Assembly (NCBI GenBank): GCA_003250355.1
Contig: QKGS01000016.1
Location: forward strand, 1 to 32,449
DNA: 32,449 nt
Direction: 5' to 3'
Source of the DNA: Bacteroidota bacterium
GTDB lineage: Bacteria; Bacteroidota; Bacteroidia; Bacteroidales; SZUA-534
How positions within the stretch are numbered: the stretch's first letter is position 1; every line of letters begins with the position of its first letter. The notes under the pieces were generated by a model. That model was not told where the DNA came from and did no database searches. It was given only the letters and a program-made list of their open reading frames with translations. This document shows, in pieces, positions 16,205-25,479 of this stretch. The position numbers and the translations under genes were made by a program.

Positions 16205-17509
16205 ATGAGTTATATTTTATTGTCGCTATATGTTATATTACTCTGCTTGGTAATAAAGAAAATGAAGTTTTTTCAGAGCAGTTTGTTTAACCGAAAGGTT
16301 TTATATGTTGTATTTCTTTCTAAATTCTTAATGGGGATTATACTGGTTCTTATTTACACTTATTATTACCATAATCAGCAATCGGCCGATGTATTTAAAT
16401 ATTTCGACGACGGCAACATTATACACAAGTCGTTGCGGTATAATGTTTTTGATTATTTGCGTATGATAACAGGAATAGGCGGCGATGCTCCTCATTTGAT
16501 GAAATATTACGATACTTGCAACTTTTGGTTGAAAGAGTTCAATTATGGGCTGTTAAATGATAATAGAATTGTTATTAGGTTCAATGCTATTGTCAGATTA
16601 ATATCTATGGGTAATATTTATATCCACACACTATTTATGAGCTTCATTTCATTTACCGGGTTGTGGGGTATTTTCAAAGTTTTTGAAAAACAGTTTGCTA
16701 AATCAAAATGGCTATTACTTGCAGTAGTTTTCTTTTTCCCTTCAGTTTGGTTCTGGACATCGGGTTTACTTAAAGAAGGTATACTTATGGGGCTGTTTGG
16801 TTTACTGTTTTATTATATGAATCGTGTTTATATATATGGGTTCAAGCCTAAATATTTAATATTTGTATTTGTTCTGCTATTCTTTTTACTCCAATCGAAG
16901 TTTTATGTACTTGTAGCCGCAATACCCGGGTTTATATTTGTGTGTACACAAAATAAGTTTATACAAAATAAGTATTTATACTTTGCATTGGTTCATGCAT
17001 CTATTTTATTGATTGTAGCATTTTCAAAACATATAGGATACGATTTTATATACCTGATAGAGCAAAAACAGCACGATTTTGTAAAGTTCGCAGGAACATT
17101 AAGTGAAGTAGGTAGTTTGGTTAAAATTCCCGATTTGGAGCCTACAATTTGGAGTGTAATAAAAAATGCACCGGAGGCTTTTTTTAATACCATGTTTCGA
17201 CCATTTTTATGGGAGTCGTCGGGGGTGGTAATGCTTATGGCTGCTTTTGAGAATATACTAATAGTTGCAGCAGTAGTTTTTGCAATAATATTTAGAAAAA
17301 AGAGCATTAGTTTATCTCCATATTTCTTTTTTAGTATTTCGTTTATAATATGTTTGTTTGTAATAGCAGGCCTAACTACTCCTGTACTTGGCGCATTGGT
17401 AAGGTATAAAGCACCGGCTTTGCCTTTTATGGGCATTGCGTTGTTAATAATTATTGATGAGGGAAGAGTATGGAAATTAGTATCAAAAGGCGGGTTAAAA
17501 AACAACTAA
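16205..17509 (+). CDS. Polytopic membrane protein, GT-C-like, unknown function
   Basis: I do not recognise a specific family. The 434-residue product has about ten hydrophobic helices spread over its length. A soluble loop after the second helix (about residues 58-125) contains 'ADVFKYFDDGN' with acidic residues. A conserved-looking helix follows, 'FFPSVWFWTSGLLKEGILMGLFGL', and the protein ends with 'RYKAPALPFMGIALLII'. Acidic residues in the first extracytoplasmic loop and an Arg-Tyr near the last helices recall GT-C-fold glycosyltransferases or Wzy/EpsG-type polymerases, but this is only a resemblance. It is co-transcribed with the patatin gene (9-base gap). It converges on the porin-like gene, with a 90-base gap. 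Confidence 0.6.
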   Translation: MSYILLSLYVILLCLVIKKMKFFQSSLFNRKVLYVVFLSKFLMGIILVLIYTYYYHNQQSADVFKYFDDGNIIHKSLRYNVFDYLRMITGIGGDAPHLMKYYDTCNFWLKEFNYGLLNDNRIVIRFNAIVRLISMGNIYIHTLFMSFISFTGLWGIFKVFEKQFAKSKWLLLAVVFFFPSVWFWTSGLLKEGILMGLFGLLFYYMNRVYIYGFKPKYLIFVFVLLFFLLQSKFYVLVAAIPGFIFVCTQNKFIQNKYLYFALVHASILLIVAFSKHIGYDFIYLIEQKQHDFVKFAGTLSEVGSLVKIPDLEPTIWSVIKNAPEAFFNTMFRPFLWESSGVVMLMAAFENILIVAAVVFAIIFRKKSISLSPYFFFSISFIICLFVIAGLTTPVLGALVRYKAPALPFMGIALLIIIDEGRVWKLVSKGGLKNN

Positions 17510-17582
17510 CCGCAGAGAAGGCAGAGGTTTGCAGAGCAAATACAAATGACACTCACAGCGTTTCTCAGCGTCCTCGGCGGTT
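17508..17582. repeat. Imperfect palindrome of GCAGAG units between convergent genes
   Basis: AACCGCAGAG (17508-17517) is mirrored by CTCGGCGGTT (17573-17582) with one mismatch. GCAGAG recurs at 17512, 17521 and 17531, and the opposite arm has related CTCAGCG words. The GC-rich composition stands out from the AT-rich surroundings. It lies between two convergent genes and overlaps the upstream stop codon, so it could terminate both. Confidence 0.55.
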
Positions 17583-17599
17583 TAGAAGCAATTCATGTA

Positions 17600-18907
17600 T
17601 TAGAATTTATACATAGCTAATAGCATTAAACGGTGGTTGTAGCTTTCGTCGAGCTTACCTATTGCATTGTGTTTAGCATCGAAGTTAGTTCCGTAAAAAG
17701 CTCCTGCAAACAGGTATTCAAAGCCAAAAGTTAGTTTTTGGACGGTATATGTTATACGTGGTGAAATTCGGTATGTTTTTACTAGCGTTTCTCCACGGCC
17801 ATTACCAAGCGATTGGTATTGGTTAAAACTACCAAGGTTTTCAGTAATACCGGCAAATATACCAATTTGTGGATTCTTCATTACAGTAACTTCACCCCAC
17901 AATGAATATGTTTGAAGGTTTGAATAGGAATAATCGTCGGGTAGAACCGAAGCAGTGTCGGCAGCACCATAACCACCAATCATGGTAAGGAACGATAGGT
18001 TCTGACCATATATGAACATAGCTTTTACAGAGAACATATCTTCGTTCAATGCTGCAAAAACCTGTGTATTGTAACTACCTGTTTGGCGTTCGGTTTTCAT
18101 TTTATTGGCAGTTTTTGTTCTAGGCTGTAATACTATGTATCCGGCAGTTGCTCCGGCTACTATTTTTCCGGGGTTAGCTATTAACTGCACCTGCATATCG
18201 GGTATGCCTGAGTTTTTAAGAGCAAATTCAGCTTCGGTACCAGCTTTGAATGTATGTTTGTGGTAACCATGCGAAAGCGCAGCAGCACTAATGCTTACAT
18301 CTTTGGTTATGTTATAAGTTCCTCTAATTTGAGGAGCACGGTTAAGCGGAGCAAAAGGTACAGCTACGGCAAATGTAAGTACATTGGGGAAACATTTGGC
18401 AACAAACATAGGGTGCCAGTATTGACCCATTATAAGGTTTCCTTGGTTCCAGTCCATTTTAATCATTGCGTGGCGTAAACGAAAGTGTCGAACATCGCCA
18501 TTGTTAGTACCAAAAAAATCGCCCTCAATCATAGCCGATGTTTTAGCCCCCATTATCTCTAATCCCGACGATTTAAAGTTTAATCGTGATGTAAAAGAAG
18601 CCATACCCAAACGTGTAGTTTGGTTTATGTCGTTCATGTTGGCATCGTAATCGGGAGCAGAAGGATATAAGTAGAGTTGCTCATCGCGTGCAGTTACCGA
18701 CTTGTATGTATCGAAGTAGGTTTCAGCTCTAACAAAGCCCCCTATTTCAAACTTTACTTCCTGGTTGGCTACATTAACTGTTTTGCCGGCTTCTTCTTTC
18801 GGAGTTTCAGCTTTTGGTTCAACAGGAGTTGCGGTTTTTTCCTGAGCCATAATTACCGCACTTACAGAAATAGCTAAGGTTGTAATTAGTAATTTTAATG
18901 TTTTCAT
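17600..18907 (-). CDS. Outer-membrane porin-like protein (DcaP-like)
   Basis: The 435-residue product has a signal peptide (about residues 1-22, MKTLKLLITTLAISVSAVIMAQ) and a short Pro/Glu/Lys-rich linker (24-45). A beta-barrel follows, beginning 'VKFEIGGFVRAETYFDTY' and ending in '...LLAMYKF' with a C-terminal Phe, the signal for outer-membrane insertion. Blocks such as 'TTRLGMASFTSRLNF', 'AMIEGDFFG', 'RLRHAMIKMDW..G.LIMGQYWHPMF' and 'PFAPLNRAPQIRGTYN' resemble DcaP-like porins, which pass small negatively charged molecules. I chose ATG at 18907-18905, which opens directly onto the signal peptide; an upstream in-frame ATG at 18940 adds 11 residues. The family call is likely, the substrate unknown. 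Confidence 0.65.
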   Translation of the reverse strand: MKTLKLLITTLAISVSAVIMAQEKTATPVEPKAETPKEEAGKTVNVANQEVKFEIGGFVRAETYFDTYKSVTARDEQLYLYPSAPDYDANMNDINQTTRLGMASFTSRLNFKSSGLEIMGAKTSAMIEGDFFGTNNGDVRHFRLRHAMIKMDWNQGNLIMGQYWHPMFVAKCFPNVLTFAVAVPFAPLNRAPQIRGTYNITKDVSISAAALSHGYHKHTFKAGTEAEFALKNSGIPDMQVQLIANPGKIVAGATAGYIVLQPRTKTANKMKTERQTGSYNTQVFAALNEDMFSVKAMFIYGQNLSFLTMIGGYGAADTASVLPDDYSYSNLQTYSLWGEVTVMKNPQIGIFAGITENLGSFNQYQSLGNGRGETLVKTYRISPRITYTVQKLTFGFEYLFAGAFYGTNFDAKHNAIGKLDESYNHRLMLLAMYKF

Positions 18908-19024
18908 AGTGATTATTTTGTAAGTTTTTCTGATTAACAAATTTTAAAACAATAAGAGAAATATAAAAATATTATGTTCTAAGGATAAAACGGTTATATG
19001 TGTTATGTAACATTAGTACAAAAT

Positions 19025-19999
19025 CTACTTTTTTAAGCACTCTTCAATAAGCTCAGTAAAGAAGTTTTCAATTGTCATGCCTTCAGCCCTCACTTGTTGA
19101 GGTATAATTGATTCTTTGCTCATGCCCGGTACAGTATTTACCTCCATAAAGTAAAATTCACCATTGCGAACCAAATAGTCAATTCGTACCACACCTTTGC
19201 AGTTGAGCAGTTTGTAAATATATTTAGTTCTGTTCTGGCATATTTGAGTTGCTTCATCGCTTAGTCGGGCAGGGGTTATTTCTTCTGAAAGCCCTTCGTA
19301 TTTGGCCTGATAATCGAAAAATTCTGTTTTGCTTACAATTTCTGTAATAGGTAATACTTTTATTTCACCGTTGGCATAATATACACCGTTTGTTATTTCG
19401 GTAGCTTCAATAAATTCTTCCAAAATAGCTTCTGTATCTTCGGCTAGTGCTTTATTTACGGCATTGCTAAGTTCACCCTCTGCTTTTACTTTGGTTACTC
19501 CAAAGCTTGACCCGCCATTGTTGGGTTTTACAAATATTGGCAATCCCAGCTTTGCAACTATTTCGTTAGTATTTACAGGGTCGTTTTTACGTAAAAGAAT
19601 TGCTTTTGCAGTAGGAATTTTAAATTCTTTCAGGAAGCTTTTGCAAGCAAATTTGTTAAACGTAAGTGCCGATACAAATGAGTCGCAGGTAGTAACCGGA
19701 ATACCAAGCATTTCAAAATACGATTGTAACTTACCGTCTTCACCCGGTGTGCCGTGAATAACCATTACAACACAATCAAAGGTTACATTGTCCGCCCCGT
19801 TATTGAAGCTGAAATTACTTCGGTCTATTTTATATTCAGTATCATTAATTACAGCTACCCATTTTTTATTGGTTATGAGTATTTTATATTTGTTGTATTT
19901 GGTACTGTCAATCCAGTTAAAAACCTGTTCAGCACTTTTGTGCGATACTATTTCCTCTTTTGAGAAACCACCGTATACTACTGCTATATTTTTATTCAT
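19025..19999 (-). CDS. ddl: D-alanine--D-alanine ligase
   Basis: Ddl joins two D-alanines with ATP hydrolysis for peptidoglycan precursors in the cytosol. The 324-residue ATP-grasp enzyme shows VVYGGFSKEEIVSHKSA (substrate site), VIHGTPGEDGKLQ, FVKPNNGGSSFGV (ATP lid region), the omega-loop area 'FFDYQAKYEG' with Tyr, and the metal-binding 'FMEVNTVPGMS' near the end. The Tyr in the omega loop suggests a D-Ala-D-Ala rather than a D-Ala-D-Lac ligase, hence vancomycin-sensitive termini; this last point is inference. It follows rluD on the same strand with a 34-base gap. Confidence 0.96.
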   Translation of the reverse strand: MNKNIAVVYGGFSKEEIVSHKSAEQVFNWIDSTKYNKYKILITNKKWVAVINDTEYKIDRSNFSFNNGADNVTFDCVVMVIHGTPGEDGKLQSYFEMLGIPVTTCDSFVSALTFNKFACKSFLKEFKIPTAKAILLRKNDPVNTNEIVAKLGLPIFVKPNNGGSSFGVTKVKAEGELSNAVNKALAEDTEAILEEFIEATEITNGVYYANGEIKVLPITEIVSKTEFFDYQAKYEGLSEEITPARLSDEATQICQNRTKYIYKLLNCKGVVRIDYLVRNGEFYFMEVNTVPGMSKESIIPQQVRAEGMTIENFFTELIEECLKK

Positions 20000-20008
20000 T
20001 ATTATAAT

Positions 20009-20050
20009 ATTACATTCTCACATTCTCACATTTTCATATTTCCAAATCTC
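20009..20050 (-). repeat. GAGAATGTG tandem repeat between rluD and ddl
   Basis: On the minus strand the end of rluD and the gap to ddl read GAGATTTGGAAATATGAAAA followed by two GTGAGAATGT units. The rluD stop (20036-20034) falls inside the repeat. Compare 1785-1871 and 11893-11935. Confidence 0.5.
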
Positions 20051-21071
20051 TACTATCAACATATCCGCGCCATTTTTCAATAACAGCAACCATATCGTCG
20101 GGGAGTTCGGAATCGAATTTCATATATTCATTTTTTGACGGATGTTGAAAGCCTAATTCTTTTGCGTGCAGAGCCTGACGCGGCAACATATTAAAGCAAT
20201 TCTGAACAAACTGTTTGTACTTTGTAAATGTAGTCCCTTTCAGAATTTTATCGCCACCATATTCCGGATCGTTAAACAAAGGGTGTCCAATATGTTGCAT
20301 ATGAACCCTTATTTGGTGAGTACGTCCGGTTTCAAGGCGGCATTCAACAAGCGTTACGTAACCCAACCGTTCTAAAACTTTATAATGGGTTATAGCATGT
20401 TTGCCATATTCACCATCGGGGAATACAGTCATAAGTTTTCTGTTTTTAGGGCTACGTCCCAAATGCCCGGTAATAGTGCCTTCATCTTCCTCAAAGTTGC
20501 CCCACACCAGAGCAATGTAACGGCGGTGTGTTGTATGTTCAAAGAACTGAAGAGCTATTTTTGCTTTAGCTTCTTCGCTTTTTGCTATTACAAGAAGCCC
20601 CGACGTGTTTTTGTCAATACGGTGTACCAGCCCCGGGCGAGCATCGTTTCCGTTAAATATTGGTAAATCTTTGTATCGGTATGCAAGAGCATTAATAAGA
20701 GTGCCGGTGTAGTGACCATAACTAGGGTGAACAACAAGCCCCGGAGGTTTATTTACTATAACAAAGCTTTCGTCTTCATATACAACATTGAGAGGAATAT
20801 CTTCCGGAATTATTTCTATCTCGCGTGGCGGATACTCAAGTACAACGGTAACAGTATCGCCGGGCTTAACCTTATAGTTCGATTTAACAACCTTATCGTT
20901 AACCCTTAAACTTCCATTGTCGGCAGCAGCCTGAATCTTTGAACGTGAGGCATTTTCAATTTTGTTTTGTAAATATTTATCAATCCGTAATGGGTTTTGC
21001 CCCGAATCGGCCGAAAATCGGTAGTGTTCAAATAATTCCTGATCGTCTTGATCTTCTGTATAATCTATCAT
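20034..21071 (-). CDS. rluD: Ribosomal large subunit pseudouridine synthase D (RluA family)
   Basis: The enzyme isomerises uridines of 23S rRNA helix 69 to pseudouridine. The 345-residue protein has an N-terminal S4 RNA-binding domain (about residues 28-75, 'LRIDKYLQNKI..ASRSKIQ..ADNGSLRVN'). The catalytic domain carries Asp153 in GLVHRIDKNTSGLLV, and 'RLETGRTHQIRVHMQHIGHP' is also present. I chose ATG at 21071-21069; an in-frame ATG at 21116 would add 15 low-complexity residues. The last residues (DSRDLEI) are encoded within the start of an intergenic repeat, so the C-terminus may vary between strains. It is the first gene of a two-gene unit with ddl. Confidence 0.93.
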   Translation of the reverse strand: MIDYTEDQDDQELFEHYRFSADSGQNPLRIDKYLQNKIENASRSKIQAAADNGSLRVNDKVVKSNYKVKPGDTVTVVLEYPPREIEIIPEDIPLNVVYEDESFVIVNKPPGLVVHPSYGHYTGTLINALAYRYKDLPIFNGNDARPGLVHRIDKNTSGLLVIAKSEEAKAKIALQFFEHTTHRRYIALVWGNFEEDEGTITGHLGRSPKNRKLMTVFPDGEYGKHAITHYKVLERLGYVTLVECRLETGRTHQIRVHMQHIGHPLFNDPEYGGDKILKGTTFTKYKQFVQNCFNMLPRQALHAKELGFQHPSKNEYMKFDSELPDDMVAVIEKWRGYVDSRDLEI

Positions 21072-21092
21072 CGCCTTGTTATTATTTGTGTG

Positions 21093-21100
21093 CAAAAATA
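21093..21100 (-). promoter_or_regulatory. -7 box upstream of rluD
   Basis: The minus strand reads TATTTTTG, a full match to TAnnTTTG, 21 bases upstream of the rluD ATG. A TTTTG 13 bases further upstream is too close to serve as a standard -33 element. Confidence 0.4.
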
Positions 21101-21158
21101 AAAAAAGAAAGTTCAAAACCGGAATTAGACTCTAAATAGTAATAGTTATTATTGATGA

Positions 21159-21186
21159 ATTGATAAAAACTCTTATTTTTATCAAT
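21159..21186. promoter_or_regulatory. AT-rich 11-bp perfect inverted repeat before the hypothetical gene
   Basis: ATTGATAAAAA (21159-21169) and TTTTTATCAAT (21176-21186) are separated by six bases and end 14 bases before the ATG at 21201. It lies between divergent genes (rluD and the hypothetical gene). It could be an operator for a dimeric regulator or an RNA hairpin covering the start. Confidence 0.45.
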
Positions 21187-21200
21187 AAAAAGTATAAAAT

Positions 21201-21893
21201 ATGGAATTTGTTGATTTTCTGAAATATGGAGCCATTGGTATTTCACTTGCTTTGGCAATACTTTCGTATCGGTTGTTATCGAAAGAACAGGAAAAAGATG
21301 CTGTAAGGCCTGAAATGCTGAAATCGATAAAAAATTATTTTCTGTTGGCAATATTTCTGTCGGTATTTTTTGGTTCTACCGAGTTGGTATTAAAAATAAC
21401 AGGTAAAAATATTTCAGGTAGCAATGAGATACTTGAAAGCATTTGGAGCGATAATTTTGGAAACTGCACCGATTCTACTATAAAGCAAAAAGCAAACCGG
21501 ATATCTCAAGCATTAAGTGAGAATATTTTTGTTGTTGATACAGTAAGTATATGTAGTTCAGTAAATAGTGAATTAGAATTGTGTCGTAACGAATTAGAAA
21601 CCTATGATAGGGGATTTTATCAGAACATAATAAAACTAAAGAAAGCTATAAACAATGACCCTGACGGTTGGATAAACCTTGAATTTCAAACTGATAAAAA
21701 GCAAGAAGTTGTAAATATTTTAAAATCAATATTTGCCAGTTTGGGTAATAGCACCGATGGAATTACTAATACAGAGGTGGTTAATAAGTGGAAGACTTAT
21801 AAGCAGAAATGGGAATCCGATAAACCGGGTTATATATTTCAGTCAGATGTTACTTGTTTGGTAAAGGAGTTTTTAGTGTTTATAGAAAATTAA
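21201..21893 (+). CDS. Two-helix membrane-anchored protein of unknown function
   Basis: I do not recognise this 230-residue protein. Two hydrophobic helices are visible near the N-terminus (about residues 8-25 and 45-65), separated by a charged loop rich in Lys and Glu. The remaining 165 residues are soluble and contain four Cys residues (in NFGNCTD, VSICSS, LELCRNE and VTCLVKE). There is also a helical pattern around 'NSELELCRNELETYDRGFYQNIIKLKKAI'. If the second helix places the domain outside the cytoplasm, the Cys residues could form disulfides. It stands alone between rluD and the agarase genes, and nothing ties it to either. Confidence 0.6.
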   Translation: MEFVDFLKYGAIGISLALAILSYRLLSKEQEKDAVRPEMLKSIKNYFLLAIFLSVFFGSTELVLKITGKNISGSNEILESIWSDNFGNCTDSTIKQKANRISQALSENIFVVDTVSICSSVNSELELCRNELETYDRGFYQNIIKLKKAINNDPDGWINLEFQTDKKQEVVNILKSIFASLGNSTDGITNTEVVNKWKTYKQKWESDKPGYIFQSDVTCLVKEFLVFIEN

Positions 21894-22042
21894 ACATCAG
21901 ATTGTTTTGTTTAGTGCAGTAAATGCACATACCTACATAATGAATTTATATATAAATACAGCATTTATATTTACATACACTTTCCTCCGAATTGTCATTT
22001 TGCAAATATAACTAAATACAAGGCAATAAATATAAATATTTA

Positions 22043-22073
22043 TTGTATTCTTTAATAGTATTATATACTTTTG
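22043..22073 (+). promoter_or_regulatory. Promoter of the first GH86 gene
   Basis: TTG at 22043-22045 and TACTTTTG at 22066-22073 are 20 bases apart, a good Bacteroidota -33/-7 pair. The 5' leader would be about 90 bases. The same -7 word is repeated before the second GH86 gene. Confidence 0.6.
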
Positions 22074-22142
22074 GTCGGGTGCTTATAAAAAGTACTAAGC
22101 TTAAAGCTTGGTGTTTTGTAAATATCAAGCTTTAACAATAAC

Positions 22143-22154
22143 TAACTATTTATT
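22143..22154 (+). promoter_or_regulatory. TAACTATTTATT motif, copy 1
   Basis: This 12-base motif lies 16 bases before the start of the first GH86 gene. Identical copies stand at 25966-25977 and 30221-30232, before the other two agarase genes. It may aid translation initiation or bind a shared regulator. Confidence 0.45.
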
Positions 22155-22170
22155 AATAAAAAACATTACT

Positions 22171-25100
22171 ATGAGTTATCGTAAGTTATTTTTTACGAAA
22201 GTATTTGTGTGGGCAGGTATATCAATGCTTACAGCACAGGTAAATGTTGGTGTTAAGTTAGACACCAAGCATTCAGTTGGAGGTGTATCCGACTTTGGTC
22301 GTGAACGCCACATTACCGTTCATTCATCATTAAGCGAGTCAGATTGGGTAGGGGAAGAAGATAAGTTAGATTATCTATTACGTGACCTTGACGCATATTT
22401 TGGTCGTGATAATGGTACTGCATCATGGATATTCAATGTAACCAAAATGGATGAAAACAAAGCAGATTATCCAGACTTGTCAGCAATGGAAAGCTATGGC
22501 GAGTTTATTAAGGGTAATTATCAGGGTAATATTGAGAGCAGAGGTTATGAAAAGTATCAGGATAAGGCATTGGGTATGATATGTGGAGCAAATCCACATC
22601 CAACTTTTGTTACTTATAATTACGGACATATGCCAAAAGGTGATGATGGAGTAGAATGGATGCCGCGCGAAATAGAATCATCACGCGACTGGATGGTTCA
22701 ATACATAGATAAATACTTTGTAGATGATACAGCACAAGAAGGTGAGTTGCGTCCAAAGTTTTGGGAAGTAGTAAATGAGCCTGATATGATGTTAAATGCA
22801 ACTTTATATTTTGGTGGAACAACATGGACTATTTCATCGTGGGAAACATTATTTCAATACCATAAAATTGTAGCAAAAGGCGTTAAAGAGCGTCTTGGTT
22901 ATAAAGCTCCTATGGTTGGCGGTATGACATGGGGTTTACACGATTTTCAAAATCCTGATCAAGACAGAATGACAGTAGAGGCAATGTTAGGTAAATATGG
23001 CACTACAGCTGCTGACGAGGCTGCAAAAACTAAAATAAGAAATGAGATAGCCCGTTGGGGAAATGCTTACGACGGAGTAAAAGGAACCGACTGGCATCAG
23101 TGGGATGTTCTTTGGAAAGGATTTATGGATGTAGCCGGTCCGGAAATGGATTTTTATGCAGTACATATGTATGACTGGCCTAAATATGATGCTACAGGAG
23201 GTGCAATTCGTTCGGGTATGCACGTTGAGGGAATGCTTGAAATGATTGAGTGGTACGATGTTGTAGGTCAGGGTAATGGAATGGCAAATCGTAAACCGAT
23301 AGTAATATCGGAATACGGTGCAGTTCAGGGTGCTTGGGCTTATAAGTCAACTTTTGACCCACGTTACGATTGGGAAAATTTGAAACCGTTCAACTCTATG
23401 ATGATGCAGTACTTACGTCGGTCCTGATTATATTATAAAAACAATGCCTTTTACACCTGCCAAAGCAACTTGGGGCGATGGAGCAACTTGGGCATATAAA
23501 TATAAAATGTTACGTGACGATGATAAGGATGGAATATGGGAATGGAGTGATTATATTAAATGGTATGAACTATGGTCTGAAGTAAAAGGAACAAGAGTTG
23601 AAACTTCATCGGCCGATCTTGATATTCAAGTTGATTGTTATGTTAATGGAGCCGATGTTTATTTGATACTAAACAGTATGGAAACATCAGCAACAACAAT
23701 AAACTTGAGTGTTACTGGTATTGCAGGTTCTCCTACAAGTGTAAAAACAAAACATATGTATTGGAATGGAACTGCTGTTAAGCTCGATGAATCTACTGCT
23801 GCAACAGCTCCAACGTCGGTATCATTAGCCGCTGACGGTACTATGATTTTGAAGTATACTTATGGTTCAGATGTAGAAGCAGCTATTAGTAAAGTAACTA
23901 GAGAATACAAATATTTTTGTGCTTCTTTAGGTGCTAAAAACAGAAAAACATTTTCAGGAACAACTGCAGCTTCGGTTAATGTAAATGGTGTTAAAGTACC
24001 TGCAAATTTATCAAATGCAAAGGCTACATTATTGCTTACCGGTAGTGTATTTTCAGGATGGGCAAAACTAAATTCAGTGAGTATAAATGGTAATGCTGTA
24101 ACACCTTCAAATGATTGGAGAGGTCAGCCTAGAGGAGCCGGTAAAGAATTGGTTACAATGGAAATTCCTTTTAGTGCTAATTATCTTCAAGAGAATAATA
24201 CTATTACAGTTGCTTTTGCAAATGGTGCAGACTTGGCTGTTGCAAATATTATTGTATATGAAACTACCGATGCTTCAGTAGCTATTGCTGTTGATAGCGT
24301 AGCAGTTTCCGATGATGCATTAACTGTAAATATGGGCGACAAAGATCAGATTTCGGGTATTGTATTTCCGGTATATGCAAGTAACAAGTCATTAACATTT
24401 GAAAGCTTAACTCCGGCAGTTGCAACTGTCGATGCAAATGGTATTATTACTCCGGTAAGTGAGGTGAGGCTATTATTAAAGTTATTTCAAATGCCGATAA
24501 TACAAAATTTGCTCAGTGTACAGTTACTGTTACTAATATTCAAGTACCTCCTACATCTATTTCATTAGATTTTGCAGAAGTTTCATTACTTACAGGAAAA
24601 AACAAAACACTTAAAGAAAAAGTACTACCTATCGATGCTGACGATAAAACAGTTTCATGGTTAACCAGTGCTCCTTCTGTAGCAACAGTAGTAGGTGGTG
24701 TAGTTACAGGAGTTAGTGCAGGTACTGCTATTATAACAGCAAAAACAAATACAGGAGCTCTTACTGCTCAGTGTACTGTTAAGGTTGTGGCATTAGACCC
24801 ATTGGCTGAAAGTATTACAGTTCAGGCTGAAAATTTTAAAGAGACCGGAGGCACAACCTTTACCTATGCTGACAATGCGTCGGGAGTTAGAATTAATGGT
24901 ACTTATGTTGATTATTGGAACGCTGATGATTATATTCTTATAGATTTTAATGTAACTACAGCAGGCAATTATTTTGCAACTGCATTTGCAGGAACAACTC
25001 TTGATAATAGGGAAATAAAAATTACTATAGGAACAGAGTCGGTAACGGTTGTTCTTCCCAATAATAATGATTGGACTACTACTGTAGAAACTGTTATTCC

Positions 25101-25473
25101 CGGACATTTCAGCCTTTCAGCCGGTACGCATACTATGAAAATAGAGGCAGTTGGAAAGCAAGAGTGGCAGTTTAATGTTGATAAGGTGGTACTTACAGAA
25201 GGTACCGGAGTAGACCCTGATGTAACAGTTGGTGTCGATTCTGAGCAAGCCGGTGAGCTATCGGTATATCCTAACCCTGCAAATGATATTTTATATATAA
25301 GCGCAGGAGCACAGGTTAATTATATAGTGTTTAATGCTATGGGGCAAATGAGTTTAATTGGTAAAACTTTAGCAGATGGTTCACTTAACATTAGTTCTCT
25401 GAATTCCGGTATTTACTTCATACACATATTGAATGGTGATAATATTATTGCTAAACAATTTATAAAAGAGTAA
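22171..25473 (+). pseudogene. GH86 beta-agarase/porphyranase, interrupted by two compensating frameshifts
   Basis: Three consecutive frames together spell a 1100-residue secreted enzyme. A signal peptide (1-23) is followed by a GH86 TIM barrel with acid/base Glu203 in WEVVNEPDM and nucleophile Glu381 in VISEYGA. Two Big_2 domains (about 705-875), a CBM6-like domain (about 883-1012) and a T9SS sorting tail ending KQFIKE follow. One extra G at 23420-23421 shifts the frame and gives TGA at 23425-23427, leaving a 418-residue product. One base missing at about 24463-24465 (gag-gtg-agg where gag-ggt-gag is expected) restores the original frame. The intact paralogue downstream (FLERPSHVVYSMPF against YLRRPDYIIKTMPF) shows where the frame should run. 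No other stop occurs, so decay is recent or the changes are sequencing errors. The product would cut agar or porphyran outside the cell. Confidence 0.82.
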
Positions 25474-25479
25474 CTCGTA

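Larger units (their letters stand above)
21894..22170. other. AT-rich intergenic region upstream of the first GH86 gene
   Basis: It contains no gene. It holds the promoter at 22043-22073 and the motif TAACTATTTATT at 22143-22154. Its last part is similar to the region before the second GH86 gene (25880-25994). Confidence 0.6.

Noticed and set aside
16993-17505. A 170-codon open frame on the minus strand.
   Set aside because: It is antisense to the well-supported membrane protein gene at 16205-17509, and long antisense frames are common where codon bias avoids certain words.
23419-23430. Programmed +1 frameshifting at TCC-TGA in the first GH86 gene, by analogy with release factor 2.
   Set aside because: A second, opposite shift would also be needed 1 kb downstream, and no slippery heptamer or stimulating hairpin is evident. 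Mutation or sequencing error explains both more simply.
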